A stretch of DNA of 64,000 nt from Candidatus Dietzia intestinipullorum (GCA_019119635.1 DWWP01000041.1:83772-147771), one strand, 5' to 3'; shown: positions 38,555 to 46,377, counted from the first letter of the stretch. The notes: generated from the letters alone by a model not told the origin. Made by a program: numbers and translations.

Positions 38555-38640
38555 TCCGAGAGCCTCTCCGAGACGCTCGCAGGCTCCGACCCCCATTCAC
38601 CCCCGCTCTCGCCCTCCGAGGCCGTCGGAGAGCAACGGAG
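38555..38640. repeat. Cluster of TCCGA motifs on both strands
   Basis: TCCGAG or TCCGAC occurs at 38555, 38567, 38585 and 38615, and inverted (GTCGGAG) at 38624-38630, with a near copy at 38636-38640. CTCTCCGA (38564-38571) and TCGGAGAG (38625-38632) are an exact 8-bp inverted pair. The cluster lies in the 222-bp gap before the 94-aa gene, which otherwise holds no gene. It may be an operator array or a packaging site. Confidence 0.4.
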
Positions 38641-38661
38641 ATAGTCGAAAGAGGTATTCCG

Positions 38662-38946
38662 ATGAAAAACGACGGCATCACGAGCGCCGACATCCGGCTC
38701 GTGCAGACCCTGCTGAGCACCCGAGTGGTGGATGAGGACCTGAGCGAGATGGTCCACACCCACCTGCTGGGCGTCTATCGGCAGGCCCTGGCGGGCGAGA
38801 CCGACGCGACCCGCGAACTGATGCGACTGTTGGTCGCCACCTACACGGTCGGCAACTCCGCGCTGGCGCTGGCTGCCAACCGGGACCCGGCGCAGGCATT
38901 GGAGATCGCGGCGGACTACCACGCCGGGTCCGAGGACGAGGCCTGA
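38662..38946 (+). CDS. 94-aa satellite protein upstream of the capsid gene (unrecognised)
   Basis: ATG 38662 has AAAGAGG 7 nt upstream. The product is acidic and predicted almost wholly helical: ADIRLVQTLLSTRVVDEDLS, then LLGVYRQALAGETDATRELM and ALALAANRDPAQALEIAADY. No signal peptide, TM segment or known motif. Its place just before the capsid gene would suit a scaffold, capsid-size or regulator protein, but nothing in the sequence proves that. Confidence 0.65.
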   Translation: MKNDGITSADIRLVQTLLSTRVVDEDLSEMVHTHLLGVYRQALAGETDATRELMRLLVATYTVGNSALALAANRDPAQALEIAADYHAGSEDEA

Positions 38947-39270
38947 CCCTTATGTCCCCACCTCCTACAGCGGTAGAGTGGAGGGTGGAGCCTCCCCCGC
39001 GCCCGCGAAGCCGGATTCCGGCCGCCAGCGCGAAAGGCTCCGAGCAGTACGTAGTCACCCGCCCCCCGGGGGTTGATCACCCCGGGGTCTGGGACACCAC
39101 CGCACCGACAGCGGCCAGCGCCGGACGTGGTCCGCCAGCCTCCCCCCAGGGTCGAGGCGGCCAGCCACCAAGCGCCCGCCCAGCGAACGGGAGCGGATTC
39201 CCCCCTTTCACCCCCCATGCCCCCGCCCGTATCCGGCCGGGGCGTGGACGACGCACAGAGGTGCATTCGC
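38947..39270 (+). other. Gene-free 324-bp stretch before the capsid gene
   Basis: Very C-rich, with several pyrimidine runs. A hairpin-like CCCCCCGGGGG at 39062-39072 is followed by CCCCGGGG at 39080-39087. Two open frames cross it but have Pro/Arg/Gly-rich, shadow-like products. I see no convincing gene; it may hold the capsid leader or a packaging signal. Confidence 0.4.
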
Positions 39271-40428
39271 ATGGATATCAAGCAGGAGCGCGAGGCGCTC
39301 ATCAAGTCCTCGATGGAACTCATCGAGAAGGTCGAGAAGCGTGGTAACGGCTTCACCCCGGCCGAGCGATCCGAACTGGAGCGCGCCGAGAAGCGCCTGG
39401 GCGAGATCAAGCAGCAGCAGGAGCGCGCCGACGAGGACCAGGCTCTGCTCGCGCAGTTCAAGGGCGCGGGCTCCAGCCTGGACCCGTCGGGCTCGCACTC
39501 GGCGGGTTCGCTGGCGGTGGGACCCGCCCAGATCAAGTCGGTCGCCCGCGAACTGTCCAGCCGCCTGGTCACCGAGGTCGATGGGCAGAAGGCGCTGATC
39601 GCCGGGGGCACCGCCACCGCGACCGTCATCGCTCGTGACGTCGCTGGCCAGCCGCAACTGCCGACTTCGCTGCTGGAGACGATCGCCGTGGTCGGGCTGG
39701 ATTCGCCGGTCTATAGGTATCTGCGGCAGACCACGCGGGCGAACAACGCCGACGTGGTCGCGCCGGGTGCGCTCAAGCCGACCTCGTCCGTCGGACTCAC
39801 CCCGGTCGAGGACCACCTGCGGGTCGTCGCCCATCTCTCGGAAGGGCTGAACAAGTACGACCTGCTCGACACGCGCAATCTCCAGGCCTTTGTTCAGAAC
39901 GAGCTCCACTGGGGCCTGATGACCCGGGTCGAGCAGCTGGTCCTGGCCGGCGACGGCGAGGGCGAGAACCCCACCGGGATCCTCGCGCAGTCCGGCATCC
40001 AGACCCAGGCCTTCGACTCCGACATCCTGACGACGATCCGCAAGGCGATCACCGCGACCGAGTCGCTGGGGTACCAGCCGTCGGTGATCGCCCTGTCGCC
40101 CGCCGACTGGGAAGCCGTCGAATTGTCGCGCACGTCCGGGTCGGGCGAGTTCGTCCTGGACGCCTCGCCGGTCGACCGGGCGGCTCGTCGCCTCTACGGC
40201 ATCCAGGTGGTCGTCACGACCGCCCTGGAGCCCGGGACCGCCGTGGTCGGCGACTTCCGGGAGGTAACCCTGTTCACCGACCGCCGGGGTGTCACGGCCG
40301 AGTGGAACGGCCAGGGCCAGGAGGACTTCGCGAAGAACCTGATCCGCCTCCGCACCGAGGGCCGTTTCGGGGTCGGCGTGGGCCAGCCCCAGGCGATCGT
40401 CAAGGTGGACACCGCCGCCGGCGTCTGA
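39271..40428 (+). CDS. HK97-family major capsid protein
   Basis: A 385-aa protein from ATG 39271 (AGAGG 10 nt upstream). Residues 1-70 form a charged coiled coil (KRLGEIKQQQERADEDQALL), like the HK97 delta/scaffold domain. A Gly/Ser-rich linker leads to the HK97 fold: LLETIAVVGLDSPVYRYLRQ N-arm region, VEQLVLAGDGEGENPTGIL near the E-loop/P-domain, VIALSPADWEAVEL, and YGIQVVVTTALEPGTAVVGDF in the A-domain. It can build a procapsid. The element has no protease to remove the delta domain and no portal, so assembly must borrow helper proteins or stop at procapsids. Confidence 0.93.
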   Translation: MDIKQEREALIKSSMELIEKVEKRGNGFTPAERSELERAEKRLGEIKQQQERADEDQALLAQFKGAGSSLDPSGSHSAGSLAVGPAQIKSVARELSSRLVTEVDGQKALIAGGTATATVIARDVAGQPQLPTSLLETIAVVGLDSPVYRYLRQTTRANNADVVAPGALKPTSSVGLTPVEDHLRVVAHLSEGLNKYDLLDTRNLQAFVQNELHWGLMTRVEQLVLAGDGEGENPTGILAQSGIQTQAFDSDILTTIRKAITATESLGYQPSVIALSPADWEAVELSRTSGSGEFVLDASPVDRAARRLYGIQVVVTTALEPGTAVVGDFREVTLFTDRRGVTAEWNGQGQEDFAKNLIRLRTEGRFGVGVGQPQAIVKVDTAAGV

Positions 40429-40440
40429 CCCTCGACCAGC

Positions 40441-40480
40441 AGCGCCCCGCCTCCGATTAGCGGCTAGGAGGCGGGGCGCT
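40441..40480 (+). terminator. Strong terminator after the capsid gene
   Basis: AGCGCCCCGCCTCC pairs with GGAGGCGGGGCGCT (14 bp). The loop itself contains TAGC/GCTA, allowing a near-continuous stem. TGTGTT follows. It ends the rightward transcript 12 bp past the capsid stop. Confidence 0.8.
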
Positions 40481-40614
40481 CGTGTGTTCGACCGGGGCGC
40501 TTCCGGGGCGCAGGAGAGTGTTTCCGGGTGTTGATAGGTAGTAGTACCCTGAGGTAACACTTCGCCGGTCAGAGCGGGTGCTATCTCTCCCACCGGCACC
40601 GGAGCGAGGGGTCA

Positions 40615-40666
40615 CGCTTCCCTGACACGGAAGAGGTCACTGGTTCGAACCCAGTATCGCGCACCA
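40615..40666 (+). repeat. attR: 52-bp attachment repeat (tRNA-Val 3' fragment)
   Basis: Same 52 bp as 31461-31512 with one mismatch. It lacks the 5' half of the tRNA, so it is not a gene. Between the terminator and this site (40481-40614) there is a tandem pair of CCGGGGCGC (40492-40500 and 40503-40511) and short inverted repeats. This may be the integrase arm-binding region. Confidence 0.95.
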
Positions 40667-40668
40667 GA

Positions 40669-40698
40669 CGAGCACCCGCGGTCCACCGCGGGTGCTCG
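40669..40698 (+). terminator. Original tRNA-Val terminator, displaced by the element
   Basis: CGAGCACCCGCGG-TCCA-CCGCGGGTGCTCG: a perfect 13-bp stem followed by CGGCATTTT. Before integration it stood 2 bp past the tRNA-Val CCA. It now lies 9 kb away at the right junction. Confidence 0.8.
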
Positions 40699-40757
40699 CG
40701 GCATTTTCGGGAGACGCCCCCTCGGCGCCGCGGTCGACGCCGACTACGCTCACGCGG

Positions 40758-41291
40758 GTGACCCTTCACGTCGCCCCCGCCACCGATGCCGACGTCGACG
40801 AGATCGCCGACCTCGCGGCGCGGACCTTTCCCTTGGCCTGTCCCCCCGAGCTGGGGGCCGAGGTCGTCCGGGCGTTCATCCGGGAGCATCTCACCGCGTC
40901 GAGGTTCCGACAGCACCTCGGCACGCCCGGGCACAGGGTGCTGTGCGCCCGCACGCACGACGGGAGGGCCATCGGCTACTCACTGCTCATCGCCGGCGCG
41001 GCCATGGACGAGACGTGTGCGGGGCTGCTCCACGGCGCGCGTCCCGTCGGGGTGAGCAAGTTCTATCTGGACCCTGACTTCCACGGCACCGGCGGCGCCG
41101 CCGGCCTGCTCGACGCGGTCATCGACACCGCCTCGGCCGACGGGGCCGACAGCCTGTGGCTCGCCACCAACGTCGCCAACGACAGGGCGCGACGCTTCTA
41201 CGCCAAGGGCGGGTTCACCGAACGGGGGTATCGCACATTCGAGGTGGGCGGGACCCTCAACGACGATGTGGTCCTCGAGCGGATGCTCTGA
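40758..41291 (+). CDS. GNAT-family N-acetyltransferase
   Basis: A 177-aa protein from GTG 40758. The GNAT fold is clear: LHVAPATDADVDEIADLAAR, a central VSKFYLDPDFHGTGGAAGLL (acetyl-CoA-binding loop with H-G-T-G-G), and NDRARRFYAKGGFTERG. Substrate unknown. No Shine-Dalgarno; TACGCT lies about 12 bp before the start, so the mRNA may be leaderless. An acetyltransferase (Rv2669) occupies the same place beside zapE in M. tuberculosis, marking the return to backbone. Confidence 0.88.
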   Translation: MTLHVAPATDADVDEIADLAARTFPLACPPELGAEVVRAFIREHLTASRFRQHLGTPGHRVLCARTHDGRAIGYSLLIAGAAMDETCAGLLHGARPVGVSKFYLDPDFHGTGGAAGLLDAVIDTASADGADSLWLATNVANDRARRFYAKGGFTERGYRTFEVGGTLNDDVVLERML

Positions 41292-41307
41292 CGGCCCGGG
41301 ACAGCGC

Positions 41308-42324
41308 TCAACCCCCGACGGTCTCGAATCGCGACAGCGCCAGGAGTCGCGACGTCGCCCGCAGGTACTTCTTGCGGTAACCGCCCGAGAGCATCTCCTC
41401 GGTGAAGATCGCGTCCAATTTCAGACCGGAGTTGCGCACGGGTATCCCCGAGTCGTACAGCCGGTCCGCGAGCACGACCATGCGCAGTGCGATGGACTGG
41501 TCCGGCACCGGCCCCACATCCTCCAGGCACACCATGGTCACCCCGTCGACCAACCGGTTGTACTTGGACGGGTGCAGCGTCGCGAGGTGCTTACACAGCT
41601 GCCCGAAGTCGTCCAGGGTGGCACCGTCGACGTCCTCCGCCTCCTGCTCCAGCCGGGAGTCCGACACCGGATCCGGCGCGGGGGGCAGATTCCGGTGACG
41701 GTAGTCCGGACCATCGACCCGGATGGACTCGAAGATGCCCGAGATCTTGCGGATCTCCCGCATGAAGTCCTTGGCGGCGAACCGCCCCTCCCCGAGCTGT
41801 TCCGGGAGTGTGTTGGAGGTGACCGCAACGCTCACCCCGGCCGACGTGAGTTCGTCGAGGAGTCGGGAGACCAGCATCGTGTCGCCCGGGTCGTCGAGCT
41901 CGAACTCGTCGATGCACAGGACGGAATGACCGGAGAGTTCCTCGACCGCCCGGTTGAACCCGAGCGCCCCCACGACGTGGGTGAGCTCGACGAAGGTCCC
42001 GAAGGCCTTGGGCTCGGGACACGAATGGTAGATCGAGGTCAGCAGGTGCGTCTTCCCCACGCCGAACCCGCCGTCGAGATACACCCCGGTGCCGTGCGTC
42101 GCCTTGTGGCGCCGCGAGAAGAGCCCCTTGCGGGGCGCGCGCCGTTTCGCGATGCCCTCGGCGAACTGCCGGCACACCTGCACGGCGGCGGCCTGGGACG
42201 GTTCCGACGGGTCGGGGATGTACGAGTCGAAGCTCGCGTCATCGAACATGGAGGGCGGCACCATTTGTGCCACCAACTGGTCTGCCGGAACCACAGGGGT
42301 GACGTCAACGAGGCGTGAGACCAT
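41308..42324 (-). CDS. zapE: Cell division protein ZapE / AFG1-like ATPase
   Basis: A 338-aa AAA+ protein from ATG 42324; a TTG two codons earlier is also open. Walker A is GFGVGKTHLL, Walker B is VLCIDEFELDD, and TSNTLPEQLGEGRFAAKDF is a family signature. ZapE associates with FtsZ in E. coli; the eukaryotic counterpart AFG1 works with mitochondrial quality control. Divergent from the reductase gene. Rv2670c is the M. tuberculosis counterpart. Confidence 0.93.
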   Translation of the reverse strand: MVSRLVDVTPVVPADQLVAQMVPPSMFDDASFDSYIPDPSEPSQAAAVQVCRQFAEGIAKRRAPRKGLFSRRHKATHGTGVYLDGGFGVGKTHLLTSIYHSCPEPKAFGTFVELTHVVGALGFNRAVEELSGHSVLCIDEFELDDPGDTMLVSRLLDELTSAGVSVAVTSNTLPEQLGEGRFAAKDFMREIRKISGIFESIRVDGPDYRHRNLPPAPDPVSDSRLEQEAEDVDGATLDDFGQLCKHLATLHPSKYNRLVDGVTMVCLEDVGPVPDQSIALRMVVLADRLYDSGIPVRNSGLKLDAIFTEEMLSGGYRKKYLRATSRLLALSRFETVGG

Positions 42325-42374
42325 GCGCAAAGCTTATCGTGGGGTGATCTGACGCCCGAATGAAGGAGGCCCCG

Positions 42375-43127
42375 GTGCGGTCGACCCGACCCCCCGTCCT
42401 CGACCAGACCCCGGCCGCGCTGGACGCGCTCTGGCACGCTCTCGACCCCGATCCGTCGTCACCGGCACCACGGATCCGGGCCGTGATGATCTCCACCATC
42501 GACGGCACGGCGACCGTGGACGGGCGCAGCGGTGGTCTGGGCACCCCCGCCGACGAGCTCGTGTTCCAGGCGATGCGGGCCCGCGCGGACGTCATCCTGG
42601 TGGGATCGCGGACGGCCCTCACCGAGGGATACGGCGCGGCCGCCATCAGCCCGGTCTGGGGTGACCGACGCGAGGGATCGCCGCCGACGGTTCTGCTGCT
42701 CACCCGGTCACTGTCCGACGAGGTGATCGACCACTGCGCCGCGGTGGGCCCGGGCATGGGGGTCGTCGCCGCACACGGCGTCGACGCCGACAGGGTCCGC
42801 GCGGCCCGCGACCGTGGTGTGGCGGTGCACGTGCTCGACCCGGGCCCGCCCGGGGCCGCCGTGCGAACCCTCATGCGCAGCCTCGGCGCCGGGGAGGTCG
42901 ACCTCGAGGGCGGGCCGGAGGTGCTCGGCGGTCTCCTCGCCACCGGCGGGGTCGACGAACTGATACTCACCCTCTCCCCCACCGTGGCGCTCGGCGGCGA
43001 CGCGACCCGACTCGTCTCGTCCGGCGTCGCTGGCACGGAACGTGTCCGGGTGCGGGTCGCTGACGCGTTCACCGCCCCCGACGGTGGTCTCTACACACGC
43101 TGGGTCGTCCGGGAGGAGGCACAGTGA
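42375..43127 (+). CDS. RibD C-terminal-type (dihydrofolate reductase-fold) reductase
   Basis: A 250-aa protein. I start it at GTG 42375 because AAGGAGG lies 5 nt upstream; the ATG at 42360 precedes that signal. RAVMISTIDGTATVDGRSGGLGTPADE and MRARADVILVGSRTAL are characteristic of the RibD_C family, and a late EGGPEVLGGLL segment forms the NADPH site. The M. tuberculosis homologue at this locus (Rv2671, RibD) can replace dihydrofolate reductase when overexpressed. Native substrate here is uncertain. Confidence 0.88.
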   Translation: MRSTRPPVLDQTPAALDALWHALDPDPSSPAPRIRAVMISTIDGTATVDGRSGGLGTPADELVFQAMRARADVILVGSRTALTEGYGAAAISPVWGDRREGSPPTVLLLTRSLSDEVIDHCAAVGPGMGVVAAHGVDADRVRAARDRGVAVHVLDPGPPGAAVRTLMRSLGAGEVDLEGGPEVLGGLLATGGVDELILTLSPTVALGGDATRLVSSGVAGTERVRVRVADAFTAPDGGLYTRWVVREEAQ

Positions 43128-44647
43128 CCCGCCTCGGTCCGGGCCGCGCGGTCGGTGTCCTCGTCGCGGGACTGGCGGTCGTCCTCGCAGGTTGCGCCCC
43201 GCTGCCGGCCACCGGCCCGCGGCTCGCCACGGGCGACGGGCCGGGCGACCGGGCCGGCGCGGGCGCCGGGACGACCGACGGCAGCGCACCGCAGGGCCCG
43301 CCGGACTGGGTGGCTCCTGACACCGGACCGGAGTGGACACCCTGCGCGGACGGGCGGACGCCCGGCGTTCCGGATGATGCCCGGATCGACTGTGCGCTCA
43401 CCGGCCAGACCCCGACACTGCGACTGACCACACCCGATACCCCGTCCGACGCCCCGCCCCTGGTGGTCGTCGCCGGGGCGGAGAGCCCCGCCGACGACCT
43501 GGCCGTCCGCCTCGCCTCCGCGGGGACCGAGCTCACGGACTCCCACCCGCTGGTGATCCTGGACCACCGCGGCCGGACCGGACCCGCGGGCACGTGCCTG
43601 AGCGTCGATGCGCGTCGCACCCTGGACGGGCTCGCCGCGGAGGGGACCGACCCGACCGCCCCGGAGGTCCGGAGCGACCTGGCCGACGCCACCCAGTCCT
43701 GTACCGATCAACTCCAGGGACAGGAACTGCACTACAGCTCCGCCGCGGCCGCCGACGACCTCGAGGCCCTGCGTCAGGCCTGGCAGGTCCCGGGTCTCGC
43801 GATCCTGGGCATGGGCACGGGCGCGCGGACCGCGCTCGCCTACGCCGGCTCGCACCCGGGGCATGTCTCGCTACTCGCCCTGGACTCACCCGCGCCCCTC
43901 GACGGCGACCAGGAGACCGCGGCCCGCGCCGCTCTCGGCGGGTCCGACGCCGCACTGCGCCTGTGGGCGGCGTCGTGTACCCACGACGAATGCGGGCCCG
44001 GGGACCCGGACGAGAAGGTCGACGCCATCAGTCGTGCGATCGCCGACGCCCGCTCGGACGGGGCCCCCGTTCCGGCCGCAATGCTCTCCGACGTCGTGCG
44101 CGCGGCTCTCGGCGACATCTCCGGTTCCTCCGCCCCCGAGCCATCGGAGGGGGACGAGATCCTCGGCAGCCTGGTCAGGGAGGACCCCGACAGGACACCG
44201 GCACCCGTCCGCAGCAGTGCTACGCGGCTCGCGGCGTCGTCGTTGCCGTTCGTCGCCGGGTGTTCCGACCTCTCTCGCCGGGTGCCGGTCGACCGCGTCG
44301 GACAACTGTCGTCCGAATGGGCGGACGAGCAGCCCTTCGGCCCCGTCCTGGCGGCCCAGGTGTCGGCGTGCTCGACGTGGCCCGTCCCGGCCCCCGCGCC
44401 GGTGGAGCTGCCCGGCGAAGCCCCTGTTCTGCTGCTCAGCGGTATCGCGGACCCTGTGGCCGGGGCGGCACCGCTCGAACCGACGGCCGCGATCCTCACA
44501 GCGGCCGGCGCGCCGGAGGTGCGGACCGTGACCTGGGGAGCCCCGGGATCGCGGGTCGTGCTCCATTCGGCATGCGCCCGTTCGGCGGTCGTGGAGTTCA
44601 TGGACGACCCGGCCGCGGGCGACGGGTCGGCGGCCTGCCCGTCGTGA
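43124..44647 (+). CDS. Lipoprotein alpha/beta-hydrolase (TAP-like), active site apparently degenerate
   Basis: A 507-aa exported protein: TM-like signal followed by lipobox LAGC (Cys near residue 24), then a Pro/Gly-rich linker and an alpha/beta-hydrolase fold with a helical insertion. The nucleophile elbow reads LAILGMGTGARTALAYAG: G-x-G-x-G where hydrolases have G-x-S-x-G. The Asp of GIADPV is in place, and the C-terminal His sits in VVLHSACAR rather than the usual GHG. It may be a non-catalytic homologue. Overlaps the reductase by 4 bp; Rv2672 is the syntenic M. tuberculosis gene. Confidence 0.85.
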   Translation: MTRLGPGRAVGVLVAGLAVVLAGCAPLPATGPRLATGDGPGDRAGAGAGTTDGSAPQGPPDWVAPDTGPEWTPCADGRTPGVPDDARIDCALTGQTPTLRLTTPDTPSDAPPLVVVAGAESPADDLAVRLASAGTELTDSHPLVILDHRGRTGPAGTCLSVDARRTLDGLAAEGTDPTAPEVRSDLADATQSCTDQLQGQELHYSSAAAADDLEALRQAWQVPGLAILGMGTGARTALAYAGSHPGHVSLLALDSPAPLDGDQETAARAALGGSDAALRLWAASCTHDECGPGDPDEKVDAISRAIADARSDGAPVPAAMLSDVVRAALGDISGSSAPEPSEGDEILGSLVREDPDRTPAPVRSSATRLAASSLPFVAGCSDLSRRVPVDRVGQLSSEWADEQPFGPVLAAQVSACSTWPVPAPAPVELPGEAPVLLLSGIADPVAGAAPLEPTAAILTAAGAPEVRTVTWGAPGSRVVLHSACARSAVVEFMDDPAAGDGSAACPS

Positions 44648-44713
44648 CGATCCGTCGCCGCCGCGCGGAGCGCCTGCGGCCGGGTCGCGTCCACGGACGG
44701 TAGTCTGCTGACC

Positions 44714-45919
44714 GTGCCGTTGCCGTCCCGAAGCACCACCACCGTGCCCCGCCTGTTGTGCCATGTGCTGTGGCCGCTGGCGGTCATGACCGTGATCCAC
44801 CGTGTGCTCATCAGGGCGGTCAACGGGTCGATCACCAATGACTTCGGCACGGTCTACACGGCCGCCAGGAATTTTCTGGCGGGTGAGCCGGTGTATGGCG
44901 AGAGCCTCCTCACGGTCCAGCCGCATTACCTCTACGCGCCCAGCGGCACCCTGCTGCTGTCGCCCTTCGGCCTGATCGACAACTACACGATCGCCCGGTG
45001 GTTGTTCATCATCGTCAACGCCGCCGCCATCCTCGTCGCACTGTGGCTCCTGATGCGGTTGTTCGACATCGACGTGCGCTCGTGGGGGGCGCCGGCCCTC
45101 ATCCTGGCCGCGTTCTGCACGGAGGCGGTCACCAACACCCTCGTGTTCACCAACGTCAACGGCGTGATCTTCCTGAGCCAGGTCGCGTTCCTCTACCTGC
45201 TCCACCGCAGGAGGCTCTGGTGGTCAGGCGCTGCGATCGGGGTGTCGCTGGCGATCAAACCCATGCTCGCCCCGTTGCTCGTGTTGCCGCTGATCCGCAG
45301 ACAGTGGCAGCCGTTCGTGGGCGCGTTGGCCATCCCGGCGGCGACGATGGCCGCGGGCTGGGCCCTGACCGTGGACGCCCGCGAGTATCTCGACAAGGTG
45401 GCGCCCTACATGGGCGAGGTCCGCGACTACTACAACAGCTCCCTGGCGGGGCTCGGCGTGTACTACGGGGTGCCGGAACCGCTGGTCCTGGTCGCCCGGA
45501 TCCTCGTCGTCCTCGCGACCCTGGTCGCCGTGTGGCTCCTGTTGGACTACCGCCACAATCACGAAGTGCTGTGGTTGGCCACCACCTCGGGAGTGGTGCT
45601 GACCGGCGTGTTCCTGGTGTCGACTCTGGGCCAGATGTACTACTCGATGATGCTCATCCCGATCATGCTGACGGTGATCTCCGAGCGGTCCCTCGTCCGT
45701 AACTGGCCCGCCTGGCTCGCCGCCTACGGGTTCTTCACACTGGACTTCTGGGAGTCGGACCGCTGGCCCTACTACGGGCGCCTCCTCGAGTTCGCCCACC
45801 CCACCCTGGGATGGGCACTGCTGCTCGCGACGGTCCTCGTCGTGCTCGTGTGGCGGCGCACGGCCCCGGACCGACACGAACGGATCGCCCCGTCTGCATC
45901 GCCCGCACCATCGGCGTAG
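44714..45919 (+). CDS. aftC: GT87-family arabinofuranosyltransferase, AftC-like
   Basis: A 401-aa polytopic GT-C enzyme with about ten TM helices. GSITNDFGTVYTAARNFLAGEPVY holds the Asp expected for GT-C catalysis; YLYAPSGTLLLSPFG and SLAIKPMLAPLL are family blocks. The position before msrB equals Rv2673 (aftC), which adds alpha-1,3 branches to arabinan of arabinogalactan and LAM using decaprenyl-phospho-arabinose. Identity rests mostly on synteny plus fold, as other GT87 proteins look similar. Starts at GTG 44714. Confidence 0.8.
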   Translation: MPLPSRSTTTVPRLLCHVLWPLAVMTVIHRVLIRAVNGSITNDFGTVYTAARNFLAGEPVYGESLLTVQPHYLYAPSGTLLLSPFGLIDNYTIARWLFIIVNAAAILVALWLLMRLFDIDVRSWGAPALILAAFCTEAVTNTLVFTNVNGVIFLSQVAFLYLLHRRRLWWSGAAIGVSLAIKPMLAPLLVLPLIRRQWQPFVGALAIPAATMAAGWALTVDAREYLDKVAPYMGEVRDYYNSSLAGLGVYYGVPEPLVLVARILVVLATLVAVWLLLDYRHNHEVLWLATTSGVVLTGVFLVSTLGQMYYSMMLIPIMLTVISERSLVRNWPAWLAAYGFFTLDFWESDRWPYYGRLLEFAHPTLGWALLLATVLVVLVWRRTAPDRHERIAPSASPAPSA

Positions 45920-45928
45920 CCTGCGGGC

Positions 45929-46363
45929 ATGAGCAGCACCGGAGATCAGAACACCATCCACCCGGACTTCACCCTGGACGACGCGGAGTGGCGTCGCCGC
46001 CTGACCCCCGAGGAGTACCAGGTCCTCCGGCAGGCGGGGACGGAGCGCCCGTTCACCGGGGAATACAACGAGACCACCACCGAGGGCGTCTACCGGTGCC
46101 GGGGGTGCGGCGCCGAGCTCTTCCGTAGCGAGAGCAAATTCGCGTCCGACTGCGGCTGGCCGTCGTTCTTCACGCCGCTGGCCGGTGACGCCGTGATCGA
46201 GCGGACCGACACCTCACTCGGGATGACGCGCGTCGAGGTGCTGTGTGCCAACTGCCACGGCCACCTGGGGCATGTTTTCACGGGCGAGGGGTACCCGACG
46301 CCGACGGATCAGCGTTACTGCATCAACTCCGTGAGCCTGACACTCGAGCCGGTCGACGACTGA
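45929..46363 (+). CDS. msrB: Peptide-methionine (R)-S-oxide reductase MsrB
   Basis: A 144-aa enzyme. CRGC and CANC bind structural zinc, CGWPSFF is the SelR signature, and RYCINS contains the catalytic Cys. It repairs Met-R-sulfoxide in proteins. It starts 9 bp after aftC, probably on the same transcript, as Rv2674 follows aftC. Confidence 0.96.
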   Translation: MSSTGDQNTIHPDFTLDDAEWRRRLTPEEYQVLRQAGTERPFTGEYNETTTEGVYRCRGCGAELFRSESKFASDCGWPSFFTPLAGDAVIERTDTSLGMTRVEVLCANCHGHLGHVFTGEGYPTPTDQRYCINSVSLTLEPVDD

Positions 46364-46377
46364 GCCCTGTGGCACGG

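Larger units (their letters stand above)
31513..40666. mobile_element. phiRv2-like integrated phage satellite (about 9.15 kb)
   Basis: Bounded by the two 52-bp att repeats. Gene order: int, XRE regulator, 56-aa protein (minus); divergent promoters; Xis-like HTH, zinc-ribbon HNH, 47-aa protein, Prim-Pol, primase-helicase ATPase, 45-aa protein, WhiB-like, small HNH, 94-aa protein, HK97 capsid protein (plus). It lacks portal, terminase large subunit, protease, tail, holin and lysin genes, and also relaxase or FtsK genes. It is therefore neither a full prophage nor a conjugative element, and fits a helper-dependent satellite. The flanks (tRNA Gly-Cys-Val, then acetyltransferase and zapE) match the phiRv2 site in M. 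tuberculosis. Confidence 0.88.

Noticed and set aside
39073..39270. In-frame N-terminal extension of the capsid protein
   Set aside because: No ribosome-binding site, Pro/Ala/Arg-rich shadow-like sequence, and a normal coiled-coil start at 39271 with AGAGG.
38952..39347. Plus-strand 131-codon frame upstream of the capsid gene
   Set aside because: Pro/Arg/Gly-rich composition, no recognisable domain, and it runs out of frame into the capsid gene. It starts only 6 bp after the preceding stop, so a real gene cannot be fully excluded.
31513..40666. Integrative conjugative element or plasmid
   Set aside because: No relaxase, FtsK/Tra-type translocase or partition genes; a capsid gene is present instead.
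31513..40666. CRISPR array or classical defence system inside the element
   Set aside because: No regularly spaced repeats and no Cas, restriction-methylation or toxin-antitoxin pair could be recognised. HNH proteins alone do not prove defence.
40581..40958. Minus-strand 125-codon frame containing DTGFEPVTSSVSGK
   Set aside because: It is the antisense reading of the tRNA fragment in attR and of the acetyltransferase gene.
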